From the NCBI RefSeq assembly GCF_024362695.1, contig NC_065425.1, positions 3,415,001-3,479,000 of the forward strand: a DNA stretch of 64,000 bases, read 5' to 3'. The notes below the pieces were generated by a model, which was given only the letters and a program-made list of their open reading frames with translations, was not told where the DNA came from and did not search any database. The first letter of the stretch is position 1. Every line of letters begins with the position of its first letter. This stretch comes from Pectinophora gossypiella (Eukaryota > Arthropoda > Insecta > Lepidoptera > Gelechiidae). Made by a program: the position numbers and the translations under genes. Below, piece by piece: positions 20,638 through 32,413 of the stretch.

Positions 20638-20950
20638 CCCGGACACTTCATACAAATAACCTCGTTTTACACACACACACTACACATTGACATTATCGTA
20701 CACGCGCAACTGTGTGTGTGACGTCTGACGCCGTACGATTCAAGTCTAAACTGTGTTCGATTGGGGTGAGGTAAACCTAGCTCAGACGCTGGTGGGATGC
20801 GGAGAGATGCCATTCTATACGTAGTATTATTCCTTATTCTATGACTAAAGTAAGACCCAGAGGGTGTGAGGTCGGCGCCCGATACGATTTGGTGCGGGGC
20901 GGAGAGCTACCGTTCCATACGTTAGTAGTAACTATTTATTCTATGACCGT
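20638..20950 (+). repeat. Repeat R followed by R2
   Basis: R runs from GGACACTTCATACAAATAAC to TATTATTCCTTATTCTATG (about 208 bp, also at 24518). A related R2 copy follows directly (GGTGCGGGGCGGAGAGC). Class unknown. Confidence 0.65.
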
Positions 20951-22239
20951 AGGTAAAAAAGACCAAAACGAAATACAACTTTATGCAAACCGAATAAGCG
21001 CTCCGCCAAACTAAACCAACATAAACAACTACAACCCTTTTTAATTCTTCAAATGGCTAATTCAAAATGGCCGGACGCTGACGTCACGATTCCCGAAATA
21101 AGGCAGACATTCTACGTAATTGCAGGTGGGATTGTGTTGACAGATCGCCCCCACTTCGCCGTCGACGTGTTAAATGGTTTATGTTACACCAGAATAGGGC
21201 ATAATTTCTCTTATCACAAAACAGGTGGACTGACGGTTAGTTTGATCTTAGGCAAAGTGTAAGTTTAGTGTAGGTAGATTTGAATCTATGATATGAATAA
21301 TGATATAAATCAAAAACCAATAAAAGTATTCGCAAAGGATTCAGAGCTTTGTTAACAGTTCGTAGGATTCATGTTCTAAGTATTACATAATTACCGTTAG
21401 ATAACCCGTACCGTAAGATACCGTAAGATAAGGTAGGCAGTTTTATTTTACTGGTTGTCTGAAAGAAATTACTCCAGAGCAATTAGGCCGCTTTTTATCT
21501 TTTATGATGTCTATAAGTATTTTTCTCTTTGTTTGTAGAATATAACTATTGGATTGGAGGAATATATCATTTTTTTGCCGATTTTGGCACATGTTTTTAA
21601 AAAAAAATACACAGCGTTTAGGCTAATATAAGGCAATAGATATTTTTGGGAGTTTGTGCCCAGGAGTGGGACGTATATAGGTTATTTATGTTGATGTGTT
21701 AATATTAATATTAAGTATGTTTAGTATCCAATTTGTTTAGACTGATTTGATTTTGACTAATGTATTAATTTAATAATTTATAGGTAATTGGTTAATTTTT
21801 GAATATTTATTTGTTATTATGTTGTCTAAATTGTCTTAAATGCAATGATATCGATTTGGGATTGAATCCTGTAATGCTACCATTTATTGTAAAATGTAAA
21901 TGTGAATAAATGCATAAATTAATAAATAAATGAATAGTAAAGAACACAAAATTGTTGTAAAACTTTCATCCAGGAAATATCATACAGCTTGTCTGCAGTA
22001 TTATAAAGCTAGCCGGGTTATTAAAATTTATCTTCGTATTGTCATCGCAAAGAGGAAAACACTGTTCGTAGCGGACACTTTTTACTAACTCCTATAAGTT
22101 CCCCATACTCCAAAGTACAATATTCAGTTCCCGTGCGTGTTAGGAAGTTAAACAACTTTTGCAAAACACATATGGGTTTTTACCCTACTGTGCATAAAGG
22201 AGATTATGTGTTTTTATGTGGTTTACGGTACACGCAATA
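20951..22239. other. Non-genic stretch
   Basis: A 69-codon frame at 21053 lacks support. A SINE-A 3' scrap lies at 21650-21690 (GTGCCCAGGAGTGGGACG). The rest is AT-rich. Confidence 0.4.
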
Positions 22240-22405
22240 TAAGCCTCTAGCATCTATCAGGCTAGACAAAGCCATACATCATATTGATATAACGTGGTAA
22301 AAGTGGTATATCCATCGCAAGATGAACTAAGTAACCGCTACTCACCGAGCTTTCTGTTAGACCAACGTGATAGGTGGTGAGCAGTATCGCTCCTATGATG
22401 TATGT
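22240..22405 (-). mobile_element. SINE-D body
   Basis: ATATCCATCGCAAGATGAAC, GAGCTTTCTGTTAGACCAAC and GATAGGTGGTGAGCAGTATC, matching 32745-33015 in reverse. Confidence 0.7.
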
Positions 22406-22734
22406 GGGTTACTCACTTACAAAATATCAACTATCTTCACTTGAGAAGTTAAAAAGACATGGCCACGGAAAAATATTAGAATTTATTTACAAATTACAAC
22501 AGGACGGAACTTAATAAATCACTCTAGGCTTCCATTGGCTTAAATCTTTATTATCTTCCACATCTTCCTTTTAGGGTTCCCTTTACAAAAGTCTGAATCC
22601 TGGTAAAGTACATCATAGTTTTATAAAAAAAAAAACAACAAAATACTTCTCAGCTGGAATAAAACCATACCTGCAATGCGTTCTGCTGCTTAACATCCCT
22701 GGTACGTAGTAAATGTCAACGGATTATGTCATCT
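22406..22734. other. Non-genic stretch
   Basis: AT-rich with an A-run at 22625. Nothing recognised. Confidence 0.4.
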
Positions 22735-23049
22735 CCAACATGACCGACTATTTGAGGTAACCTTCGCGGCCAGCTCGCGACAACAAACACTTCAGAACTC
22801 CTATACCGACCACGCCAGCGACGTCGACGATTTCCCTCATTCAGCGCTTATCGCTATAAACCCACTAGGGTCGATTAATTCTTTCAAATATTTTTCTCTT
22901 AGACAACGCCCTGAGTGCGCAACTGGGCCCTCATGACTGTTGTCTTAAATTTTATACCGGGTGAGAGCTCTTAGCGCTCCCTATTTGTCCGTCCAGGTAG
23001 TTAATGCCATTTGCAGCAAATCTACAATAAGTCACGTTAAAAAAAAAAC
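22735..23049 (+). mobile_element. Repeat L, longest copy, with poly(A)
   Basis: GC-richer 5' part (CTCGCGACAACAAACACTTC), then GTGAGAGCTCTTAGCGCTCC, AAGTAGTTAATGCC, AATAAGTCACGTTAAA and an A-tail. Likely the 3' end of a LINE or a SINE. The ORF reading here is non-coding. Confidence 0.65.
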
Positions 23050-23117
23050 TGGTAACCTTTGTTCGTACGGTATATCATATCTCCATCTTAGGACAGTCGC
23101 TCTCGGCCAATGTGTAG

Positions 23118-23215
23118 TATTGCCGTTAGTTGAGCCTTTGGCGGCTCAATAGTAACCCCGACACCAGGGTTCATCAAGTTAGTCATTGATTCCAGAACCC
23201 ATGCGAGGAAAGAAG
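23118..23215 (+). mobile_element. SINE-B 3' fragment
   Basis: GGCGGCTCAATAGTAACC, GACACCAGGGTTCATC and GAAAGAAGA. Confidence 0.65.
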
Positions 23216-23760
23216 ATACTTCAATACCAGATGTGTCTATGTTTAAGTGTCTCGAAAACTAAAAAAAAGGTGAATAATCCACCACCTCATCTCATTGCAC
23301 ATTAGCACACCCCTTTGGAGATACACGCGTGTTGGTATGTTTTTTTTTTGTTATGTATGTTCAAATTCATAAAATTCAACATTTTAACTTAATTATTCTA
23401 CGGAACCATAAGAGGCAAGTCATATTCACCTTGACCGTTTCTTTTTATTTTCTCTTAGTAAAACGTCTCGGGCATTAAATTCTCATTAATTTGAATGTTG
23501 CCATTTCACTCTTATTTGACGTCGTCGTGTTAAAAATAATAAGGTTTTTTGTATAAGCACTGTCGTTACTTTAAAAGCCTCGACGTGCCTACAATACAAA
23601 TTTGTATTAAAGTGCGTAATTCAAGAATTCGATTTTTTGTAGGTTTAGAAATTGTCTATTAGAATAATGACCTAACCTAGAGGTTAACATCGTATGCATA
23701 TTATTATACAAAAGTTTGTAAATTTTGCTTTGAATAGGAGAGTTAAAATCAATACAAAAT
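23216..23760. other. Non-genic stretch
   Basis: AT-rich; no gene or element recognised. Confidence 0.4.
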
Positions 23761-24053
23761 GGCCTCCGTGGTCCAGTGGTTGAGCTTTGTGCTCACGACC
23801 CCGAGGTCCCGGGTTCGAATCCCGGTGGGGACAATCACTTTGTGATCTCTAGTTTGGTTAGGACATTACAGATGTAAGATGATCCGTGCTTCGGAAGCCA
23901 CGTTAAGCCGTTGGTCCCGGTTACTACTTATTGATGTAAGTACGTAGTCGTTACATGAGACATGTCAGGGGCCTATGGCGGCTCAGTAATAACCCTGATA
24001 CCAGCCTTGATGGGGTTGGTAATCCAGTTCACAATCCACAGGATAGAAGAAGA
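23761..24053 (+). mobile_element. SINE-B with internal deletion
   Basis: Head intact (TGGTCCAGTGGTTGAGC, GGTTCGAATCCCGG). About 20 bp are missing before the central domain. Confidence 0.85.
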
Positions 24054-24284
24054 AAATATAAATTAATATAAAGGTCTGTGCCCACCGTATAGCCTCGCGA
24101 AGTTTTTTATCATATTTTATTTAAGTCTTTAAGTCTACACTAAATAGATTTTATCAACTTAAAACTAGTATTTCTCAGGTAAGCATGTCCCAGTTATGTC
24201 AGGTGAGATTATGGTGATACGCGAACACATTCAAATATAGGTACTTTATTGCACCAAATTAAAAGAAATTAAGAAAATTAGAAA

Positions 24285-24395
24285 TAGGGAAGGGGCGGAA
24301 GGCAAGAGGGAAACCACTGCCCTATTTTTCCCTAAAAAGTAGTATTGAGAATGATACACCGACAAGAGCGTGGCCCATAAATTAGTGACGAAAAG
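24285..24395 (+). mobile_element. RTE-2b LINE 3' end
   Basis: GGGGCGGAAGGCAAGAGG, CCACTGCCCTATTTTTCCC and ACCGACAAGAGCGTGGC, the family whose coding end reads WRMLHRQERG-stop. Confidence 0.65.
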
Positions 24396-24517
24396 AAAAT
24401 ACTCAGTTATAAAAGAGTTTCAACTATACACATGGCAAATGGCGGCCTTATCGCTAAAGGGATTTCTTCCAGATAACCATAAGGTGAGGAAAAAAGTTCA
24501 AACAGTACACTTATATT

Positions 24518-24725
24518 ACACCCAGACTCTTCGTACAAACAACCTCGTTTTACACAGACACTACACATTGACATTATCATACACGCGCATCTGTGTGTGT
24601 TACGTTTGATGCCATACCATTCAAGTCTAAACTATGTTCGAGGGGGGGTGAGGTAAATCTAGCTCAGACGCTGGTGGGGGGCGGAGAATTACCGTTCTTT
24701 ACGTAGTATTATTCCTTATTCTATG
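24518..24725 (+). repeat. Repeat R, complete copy
   Basis: Same span and orientation as 20638 (CCTCGTTTTACACAGACACT, GTGAGGTAAATCTAGCTCAG, TTCCTTATTCTATG). Confidence 0.65.
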
Positions 24726-25384
24726 CTTATATCTAGTTCGCAACAAACACTTTGCGAACGTGCTAAGTAGGTACAAATGACTACGAAAAACGGAGTAAAT
24801 TCGCTCCACGTGCACCAAAAAACTAGTATGTCAATAAAACAACGTTTAGTTATGCAAAATTAGCATAATTCGCTAACATTAGACGCTAGTGACTGTTATC
24901 AGCTCATCGGCATTGAAATTAACTCGTTATCGCCAGTTGTATGTCACTATACTAGGTCGAGTCCCCGCCTCTGTCAGCGGGAAGTTGGCAAGCGTTTTTT
25001 GTATAACCTCCCAACATTAAATTCTCAGTCGCTGAAATTTTGCTAGGTTATAGTATAGCATTAGGTGAAATATATATGCGGAAGTTAGGTTAGGTTGTAC
25101 CTAAAAGTAAAAATACCTCAATATTTTCGACGGAACAGTTTCTCAGTCCAAAATTATTTTACCAAAAGAGTTATTGGGTTCATTGTATGGCACATCTTAT
25201 ATATCCAAAGCTTTCTTTAATAAGAACTGTTTTTTTATAGATATGCCTTTGTTGTCCGTCATTTCTTTCGGAAAAATTTTCAATCAAGGTTTTCTTTTCG
25301 AGTGGTTTATTTTATTTTTTAATTACACAAACAGATAATAGACAACACATAATAGAATTATAGTGTAAGGATTGGTGCTGATTC
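24726..25384. other. Non-genic stretch
   Basis: AT-rich; no gene or element recognised. Confidence 0.4.
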
Positions 25385-25725
25385 CAATACACATCACCTA
25401 ATTTTATTTTAAGTTTAACCTATCATTTTCTTATTCGCCGAAAAGGAAAGGGACGGATAATTAACAGGCATAAAATTTATGAAATACACGTCAAGTTTAG
25501 GCAGAAATTTAAAAACCTTCCCAAAATTTTATATTGGCTAAAAACCCGACAGAATTAAGTTGACAGCACACGTCAAACGGGTTGCATGTCAGGGAGATGC
25601 CTATTTTAATCATCCGCGTTATTTCATTTTAAAATGAACAGTTGTCAATGATCCGTCCCTTTCCTTTCCGGCGGATAAGAAAATGACGGGTATAACTTAA
25701 AATAAAATTAGGAGGTGTCTACAGG
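25385..25725. mobile_element. MITE-Q, complete
   Basis: Inverted ends CTAATTTTATTTTAAGTTTA and, at the right, AACTTAAAATAAAATTAG with GGCGGATAAGAAAATGACGG. Confidence 0.85.
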
Positions 25726-25864
25726 AATCGGGGCCATTAATGACATAATCTTATATCTACAATAGTACACACAACATATTTATAATTATTTAAGTCACCC
25801 GCCCCTGATTGTGATATTTTTATTAAAAATATATTTCTACTTAACAAAACAGTTACGTAACTTA

Positions 25865-25970
25865 GTAATACAAAGTTTATTGCCGCCAGATTGTACTGTA
25901 TCTATCATCCATTTGTGTAAATTTGTTTTGTATGTTGTGTGCAATAAAGTATATTTGATTTTTGATTTTT
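25865..25970 (+). mobile_element. LINE 3' end, (TTTGATT)n tail
   Basis: TTTATTGCCGCCAGATTGTA, TTTTGTATGTTGTGTGCAAT, AAAGTATATTTGATTTTTG. The reverse sister lies at 60800-60925. Confidence 0.65.
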
Positions 25971-26207
25971 ATTCAGCGGAATCGCAAATCGCCAACAGTC
26001 AGGCAACACCACATGTCCACTCAATGAAACCAGTCTTGCTGGTTTCTCTGGTCTGTTGACAAACATCATTTGAAGACACCCGCATAATTAACAGGATATA
26101 GCGTCGTGAAGCAGCTTATTTGTCTTCCGTCTTTATTAATACATACTTGATTTATTTAGAGACAACACATGTTAATTGCGTTGAATACGTGATAGCCCTG
26201 TTCGGAC

Positions 26208-26868
26208 AACGCGTGACTTACATCGTAGCATAGAATAAGGAATAATACGCTCCGTCCCCCACCAGCGTCTGAGCTAGGTTTACCTCACCCCCGTCGAACA
26301 TAGTTTAGACTTGATTCGTGAAGGCAGCGCGCGGAACGTTGTTTTTATTTTTATCAGTTTAATTTATATTTTCGAATTTTGAAATTGGACGCCGACGTTC
26401 TTTCGTCTTATTCGAGTATTTGATCTCACAGTAATTGCCCGCGCTGGCTCGCCTGCACGGCGCTTATAAATATTCATTTTTCATGGTGGTTGTTCATCAA
26501 AACTTGCTAATCATTTGCAATAAAATTTAACCTAGCCTACTTAGCCTTAAAGTAAAAGTAATGTGAATGCAATTATTTATTTTAGTGTTTTTTTAAGTCA
26601 AATGTAAAGCCTATTTAATTACATTGTGAACCTTCATTGTTCAAAATGTGATTTGTGTGATAAATAAATAAATAAATAATAACAGATCATTATAAAAGCA
26701 TCTACGAGTATCGTAATTAGTACTACCTACCTAAGTAATGGCATTTAAATAATGAGGTATTGTAATTGGCAGCCCTCAGAAGTCACACACACAGTTGCGC
26801 GTGTACGATAATGTTAATGTGTAGTGTCTGTGTAAAACGAGGTTGTTTGTATGAAGTGTCCGAGGTGT
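26208..26868 (-). repeat. Repeat R split by foreign DNA
   Basis: Left half 26220-26310 and right half 26775-26868 are the two parts of a reverse R copy. The intervening 26311-26771 is not part of R. Confidence 0.6.
26311..26771 (+). mobile_element. Insertion within repeat R, class unknown
   Basis: Contains a GC-rich segment followed by TATAAATATTC at 26465 and ends with an (AATA)n tail at 26661-26682, which suggests a retroposed sequence. No ORF. Confidence 0.45.
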
Positions 26869-27190
26869 GATCGTAGCGACACAGGTTCGAATCTTGGATC
26901 GGGCTCTAAGCCACTGAATTCGACTTTGTGAGTTTGAATCCATGTTTGGAAATTAGATAATCGATATCCCGTGGTTTCTATGATTTGTAATTAAAACACA
27001 TAATAACGGGTTCTTACCACGTTTAAATCAGTGGGTGTCGAAATATCGGGAGTTTCATATCCCTGATTTAAACGCGGTAAGAACCCGTTATTTTATTTTT
27101 TAATTATGATAATAACCGCGTAAACTTAAAACATTCTATGATTTGTGTCCGGGAATAGGCTCTGCTGGCGAAGACTTATGCTCATTTTAC
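26869..27190 (+). mobile_element. SINE-E interrupted by element H
   Basis: B-box-like GGTTCGAATCTTGG, then GAATTCGACTTTGTGAG and, after the insertion, GTGTCCGGGAATAGGCTC. Confidence 0.6.
26989..27133 (+). mobile_element. Hairpin element H, short copy
   Basis: 145 bp. AACGGGTTCTTACCACG... folds on ...CGCGGTAAGAACCCGTT; tail AACCGCGTAAACTTAAAACA. Perfect 13-bp TSD TTCTATGATTTGT at 26976-26988 and 27134-27146. Confidence 0.9.
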
Positions 27191-27237
27191 TCCGGATTGC
27201 ACGTGGCTCAAAAATATGAGTAATTTAAAAGGTAGAG

Positions 27238-27345
27238 TAAGCAGGCGGTCCAGGTTACTATTTACTTATTAATTATTAATTATGTAGTCGGTACATGAGC
27301 CTTAGCTCACATGTCAAAGAGCGTTTGGAGGCTCAATAGTAACTT
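27238..27345 (+). mobile_element. SINE-B fragment
   Basis: Decayed 3' half: GTCGGTACATGAGCC and GGAGGCTCAATAGTAAC. Confidence 0.5.
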
Positions 27346-27648
27346 TTTTTATTTATAACACTATTTATGGACTAAGTTTTCTTTAATAATTTTATTGTTA
27401 AATTGTATATGTGACAAATTTTATTATTATACAAATAAATAATTAAAAAACTAGGCCACTAGATTGACCAATGTCAGAATTAATATTTAGCTTGGATTGT
27501 ACACCTTTTGTTAGTAATACAGTATAAATCATATCTAAATAATTTCTAAGAACAACAATCTAACATTTTCAAATAAAGCAGACATTTATAACACTTCATA
27601 AATTACACATAGATTGTTTTACGAACATCGCTAAACCTAAACAGGTTT
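27346..27648. other. Non-genic stretch
   Basis: Very AT-rich; nothing recognised. Confidence 0.4.
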
Positions 27649-27905
27649 ATACATTGTTTTAAGTTTACGCGGTTATTATCATAATTAAAACACATAATAA
27701 CGGGTTCTTACCGCGTTTAAATGGGGATATGAGACTCCCGATATTTCGACACTGTTGCAAGTGCCATGATCATGGGATGACTGATGAGATTGGAGTGGAG
27801 TAGGTAGATCCATATATCCGTGATCATGGCACTTGCAACGGTGTCGAAATATCGGGAGTCTCATATCCCCATTTAAACGCGGTAAGAACCCGTTATTATG
27901 TGTTC
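27649..27905 (-). mobile_element. Hairpin element H, long copy
   Basis: 257 bp. Two 87-nt arms (about 27690-27776 and 27819-27905) are inverse complements with about two mismatches around a 42-nt loop. TSD TAAACAGGTTT at 27638-27648 and 27906-27916. The 87-codon ORF read across it is not a gene. Confidence 0.9.
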
Positions 27906-27916
27906 TAAACAGGTTT

Positions 27917-28269
27917 GTCACGATGCCTTCTTCTTCGGAATACGCCACGCTTTCTCATTATTACATTTAAATAACTTACTTACACAAAACAAATCTTTAC
28001 CATTCACCTAGGTGCTTACTTAATTATAAGTAATAGAAACTATGACACCATGGTGCAGAATAATGCAGAATGACCCCATACCGTTTTCTGAGAGCGTTTT
28101 ATTAATATGTCAACTATGCGTATTGTAATTTAACAAGCCATTAAAGAATTTTCTCATTAATCTCGCAGGCTTTTAATCAGTTTTATTAAACAGATCACTT
28201 CCAACGTGCAGTGACTTTTGATTAGATGCATAATATTTTATTGTCTGACACGGAAAATATCGCGAGGAT
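27917..28269. other. Non-genic stretch
   Basis: AT-rich; nothing recognised. Confidence 0.4.
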
Positions 28270-28458
28270 ATTTTAGGTATGTGGGTTATACCCAAGAAAT
28301 GCATTGCGGAAGTATGTGACCTGTATTGGGCTGGTTTTTCCTTCGCGGGTTGGAAGGTCAAACAGGCAGTCGCTTCTGTAAAAAGCTGGACCTGTCAAAT
28401 CTTCAGGTTAGGTAAGCGGACCCTGTGGAAACGGGATAACGCCAGGGAGATGATGAAT
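28270..28458 (+). mobile_element. SINE-C, 5' truncated
   Basis: Starts at ATACCCAAGAAATGCATTG and ends GCCAGGGAGATGATG. Confidence 0.8.
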
Positions 28459-28484
28459 TATTCCACAAACAAATGGAAATTACA

Positions 28485-28655
28485 ACAGGGGGTGTTAAAA
28501 GGGCCACATCGGAGCAATGAATCTCAGAAACTAATAATTGTTATTCGATGTTTTTTGACATTGCGTACTTAGTTTTAAAACATGCGCAAATGTCAAATTG
28601 CAATATTGCGTTTTAGATGAATTGTTTCAATGTGGTATTTTTATCCATCAGAAGT
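28485..28655. mobile_element. Foldback element T, diverged
   Basis: Arms AAAAGGGCCACATCGGAGCA and ATTGTTTCAATGTGGTATTT correspond to the arms of the copy at 51904. Confidence 0.5.
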
Positions 28656-28702
28656 AGTGGGAGCCGCTTAACCCAGTAGTTCTGTTGTCTGAAAATTATC
28701 TG

Positions 28703-28955
28703 GAAATTACTTTGTGGTCCCTAGTTTGGTTAGGACATTACAGGCTGATCACCTGATTGTCCGAAAGTAAGACGATCCGTGCTTCGGAAGGCACGTTAAG
28801 CCGTTGGTCCCGGTTACTACTTACTGTGTAAGTACGTAGTCGTTATAAATGAGTCATGTCAGGGGCCTTTGGCGGCTCAATAGTAACCCTGACACCAGGG
28901 TTGATGAGGTTAGTAATTCGCCTCAAAACCCACACGATAGAAGAAGAAGATCTGG
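28703..28955 (+). mobile_element. SINE-B, head lost
   Basis: Starts at ACTTTGTGGTCCCTAG; the rest of the body and the end CGATAGAAGAAGAAG are present. Confidence 0.8.
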
Positions 28956-28964
28956 AAAATTAAT

Positions 28965-29065
28965 ATATCGGGCAAGTTAAGCCGTTGGTCCCGGCTACTA
29001 GCCGTAAAAATAATCAACAACCTGCAGTGGAGCAGTATGGTGGATGCTCCATAACTATCCCCCCC
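28965..29065 (+). mobile_element. SINE-A middle fragment
   Basis: CAAGTTAAGCCGTTGGTCCC, ACCTGCAGTGGAGCAG and a C-run. Confidence 0.6.
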
Positions 29066-29454
29066 CCACCCCGGCACGCCATTCCACGTAAGACATATTC
29101 ACATCTGCAACAATTAGTCCAATATTCTGACCCACACGGTGTTGGGAATCACCTGACTACATACAAGTCAACGCGACCTCGCCAACCGCTTCACCGTCAA
29201 CCGCGTCGACGCTGTATCGTGTGAGAATCGCTTTAAAATCAGAAATCACATTGACACACATTCAATCAAGTTTGTATGCCTGCTTGTGACTCACGTAGCT
29301 ACATAAAGGTGTATGTTACGTAACCACCAGATTACCTGCTGTATTTATTGCCATATTATTAAATGTACCATGTTGCTACTACATTTTAAAAACTGGTTAC
29401 TTTATTATACGTGCATTGTAGCACTGCACCGGCGTGCGAGAAATCAGAATCATT
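29066..29454. other. Non-genic stretch
   Basis: A GC-richer part (29080-29230) may be a decayed repeat; no gene signal. Confidence 0.35.
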
Positions 29455-29580
29455 TCATCACTAATTTAAAAGCCACGCTCTTGTCGGTGTAGCATTCTCC
29501 ATTCTTGTCTATCAAAGACCAATTTCTGAACCTCCTTATAAGACACGACGTTCGCCTTCTCTTTAATCTGTTACATGTAA
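29455..29580 (-). mobile_element. RTE-2b LINE 3' end
   Basis: Minus strand encodes DRQEWRMLHRQERGF-stop (with ATGGAGAATGCTACACCGAC). Confidence 0.7.
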
Positions 29581-29817
29581 GCTCTTCAGAATCATTTATT
29601 GAACGTAACTATTTTTTTTTTGTTAAATAATATAGGCTTGCGTTCGACCCCAATCTTACCTGATGTTAACTGACGATGTGGTTTAGGATGGATCACACTT
29701 ACTTAACAAATGCCTATACACTCTAACCCTGAAGATTCCTAGATTATAACGAGTAGAAAAAACAGACGACAGCAGGCCAAGCCAATCCTCCGCTGTTCGC
29801 ATCATAAATAAACTTAT

Positions 29818-29950
29818 TGAAGGTCAATTTAACATTTTTGAATCTACGTCATTATGGTAATAGGTATTATGGCTATAACACCATTAACACCTTGCGTAAT
29901 GACGTAGATTAAAAAAGGAGAAGAAATGACGAGAAACTGCAACAGCAACA
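29818..29950 (-). repeat. Repeat Y copy
   Basis: GAAGGTCAATTTAACATTTT and GAAACTGCAACAGCAACAC, inverse of 7965-8115, with a small internal duplication of ACACCTTGCGTAATGACGTA type. Confidence 0.55.
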
Positions 29951-30045
29951 CAAAATTTAATCAATGTAGGTATACATGACAAGTTATTTAATAAAATAAC
30001 CAGTCATACTTATCATTTAGGTACTGTGAAATCTTATAATAAGCG

Positions 30046-30165
30046 TGTATAAAACGACTGATGAATGTGTAAGAAGCAAGAGAAGTGTGTCACGATCGAA
30101 GCAAATGGAATTCCATACTCTCAGCTTACCCCGGTAGGACATAGACGTGAGTTTATGTATGTATG
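30046..30165 (+). mobile_element. RTE-1 LINE 3' end
   Basis: GAAGCAAGAGAAGTGTGTCA, GCAAATGGAATTCCATAC and a TATG tail. Confidence 0.7.
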
Positions 30166-30186
30166 TTTCATCACTGTAATCATAAC

Positions 30187-30535
30187 CGCCTCCGTGGCCC
30201 AATGGTTAGACCGTTGGGCTCACGATCCGGAGATCCCAGCTTCAAATCCCGGCGGGGACACATCACGAAAATCACTTTGTGATCCCTAGTTTGGTTATAG
30301 GACATTACAGGCTGATCGCCTGATTGTCCAAAAAGTAAGATGACCCGTGCTTCAAATATGGGAGCGTGCTGGACGGGGGCGTATTGGAATGGGTGCCTAA
30401 TGGACAGACCCTCGGTTACTACTTACCGATATAAGTTAGAAGTCGTTACATGAGCGATGACAGGAGCCTTTGGCGGCTCAATAGTAACCCTGACACCAGG
30501 TAATCCACCTCACAACCCACACGATAAGAAGATCA
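30187..30535 (+). mobile_element. SINE-B with replaced central domain
   Basis: Head and tail are normal, but after CCGTGCTTC the central domain is replaced by about 60 bp of foreign sequence (GGGAGCGTGCTGGACGGGGG) before GGTTACTACTTACC. Confidence 0.8.
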
Positions 30536-31114
30536 TAGACTTTCAACCGTAATATAGTAATAGATGTTTACTAGACACTTCCTCCACTCGATGTGGCCTT
30601 AGGTGAGGATTTTGGTATTTTAAGATGGCGTTTACGTCCTCGACTTGGGGATTTACTCACCGGAGTCGAGCATATTATATTTTCAACGAAATGAAACGAA
30701 AATAATGACGTCATGACTTCACTAAACCTCATCGGAGTAAACTCAAGATAAGGTTGAGGCGAACAACGTAAAGCGAACAAAAAAAGCGAAGGAGTATGGT
30801 TGAGCGTAAGAATAACGATTTTGAGCTGAGTTCGGAGTCTTACTTAAACGTTCACTGTGTATGAACCTAATATGAGCCAGTAAATTTGAAAATCATACGT
30901 GTATGTGCCATATGTGGGGCACATTTTTCTTGCGAAAGTGTGTCTATGTACATAAATTCCAATTTGTTTATCGGAAAACATTGCACGTGAGGGGCTGATA
31001 TCTAATTTTCTGTAACACAGTAAACGTCTTAAGGGTTCCTTAACTAACGACGGGGTCGAGGAAGGTTCTTTTAGAACATGGCTGTTAGATTTTTTTTGTC
31101 ATAATTAAGCAACT
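30536..31114. other. Non-genic stretch
   Basis: No gene recognised; the 69-codon frame at 30571-30780 has no supporting signal. Confidence 0.4.
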
Positions 31115-31150
31115 AGAATAGAATAGAATAAGTTTATTATAAAATAGCGA
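31115..31150 (-). mobile_element. LINE 3' tail, (TATTC)n
   Basis: AGAATAGAATAGAATAAG then TTTATTATAAAA, same end as 1163. Confidence 0.5.
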
Positions 31151-31334
31151 CACACACAAAAAAAGACTACAAATTTCCACTAAACAATTACAAAAAAGCA
31201 AGACAGATGTTTGTCGAAATGATCATAAGTTGGTGGTGGATGTCCTGAGATAAAAGGGCCACTCAACACAGCTTAGCTAAGGCCCCATACGAGGTAGGTA
31301 GAGTTTATACAACTACAACTTTGCGCTAATTCCT

Positions 31335-31685
31335 GTAGACACCATATAATTTTATTTTAAGTTATATCTGTCATCTTCTTATCCGCCGAAAAGGAAAGGG
31401 ACGGGTAATAGACAAGCATAAAATTTATGGGACACGTCAATTTTAAGCACAAATCTAAAACAACCCTGTAAAAACTTTACATTGGCTAATAACCCGACAG
31501 AATTAAATTGACAGCACACGTCAAACAGATTGCATAACAGCGAGATATATTTTTGATTCACCCGGGCTATTCATTCATTTACTCAATCTTCCTAAAATTA
31601 AGAGCTGTCAATTATCCGTCCTTTTCTTTTCGGTGGATAAGAAAATGACAGGTATAACTCAAAGTAAAATTAGGAGGTGTCTGCA
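31335..31685. mobile_element. MITE-Q, complete
   Basis: Ends CACCATATAATTTTATTTTA and TAAAATTAGGAGGTGTCTGC, with the same inner inverted arms as 17146. Confidence 0.85.
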
Positions 31686-31758
31686 TGAATCGGAGCCAAT
31701 GTCAAAATGCCCATGCATATAACGACATGATCTCAATTTCTGTTAATAATGTAATCTT

Positions 31759-32036
31759 CTTTTGAGGAGCTCGGTGGCGCAGCGATTGTTGAGGTTAAGC
31801 AACTTCCGCAAAGGCCGGTCATAGGATGGGTGACCACAAAAAAAAAAGTTTTCATCTCGAGCTCCTCCGTGCTTCGGAAGGCACGTTAAGACGTTGGTCC
31901 CGGCTGCATTAGCAGTCGTTAATAACCATCAATCCGCACTGGGCCCGCGTGATGGTTTAAGGCCCGATGTCCCTATCCATCCATAGGGAAGGCCCGTGCC
32001 CCAGCAGTGGGGACGTTAATGGGCTGGTGATGATGA
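31759..32036 (+). mobile_element. SINE-5S with head deletion
   Basis: About 20 bp between A box and 5S-like part are missing. TSD AATGTAATCTT at 31748-31758 and 32037-32047. Confidence 0.9.
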
Positions 32037-32413
32037 AATGTAATCTTAGTATATGAAACCGTAAATATTGTTCATATAAAACGTTGCGAGACTAGTAATA
32101 AAACATAGAAGTTCACTAACGCCCTCGTGAAACCTCGATCCTTTCAAGAGTATGAACTTATGAAGTCATAAACACTTTATTTACGATATTTACACACTGT
32201 AATAACTCGTTTTATATCGCGGTTATTAAATATATTCTGTTCCAAGTGACAAATAAAGTGTCAGTGATAAAAATGACGACAAAAGGGATGAGTTAAATTG
32301 TTTTAACGCTGTCAGTTTTACGAAGCAAATGTGATAGGGTCCGAAGTGGAAGACCTTGGCGAATAACCGCGACCAAACTCAGGATGTTTAAAATAAATAC
32401 CAGGGTATATTAA
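32037..32413. other. Non-genic stretch
   Basis: AT-rich; nothing recognised. Confidence 0.4.

Noticed and set aside
26465..26500. TATA-containing promoter of a host gene
   Set aside because: TATAAATA lies in a retroposed insertion within repeat R; no ORF follows.
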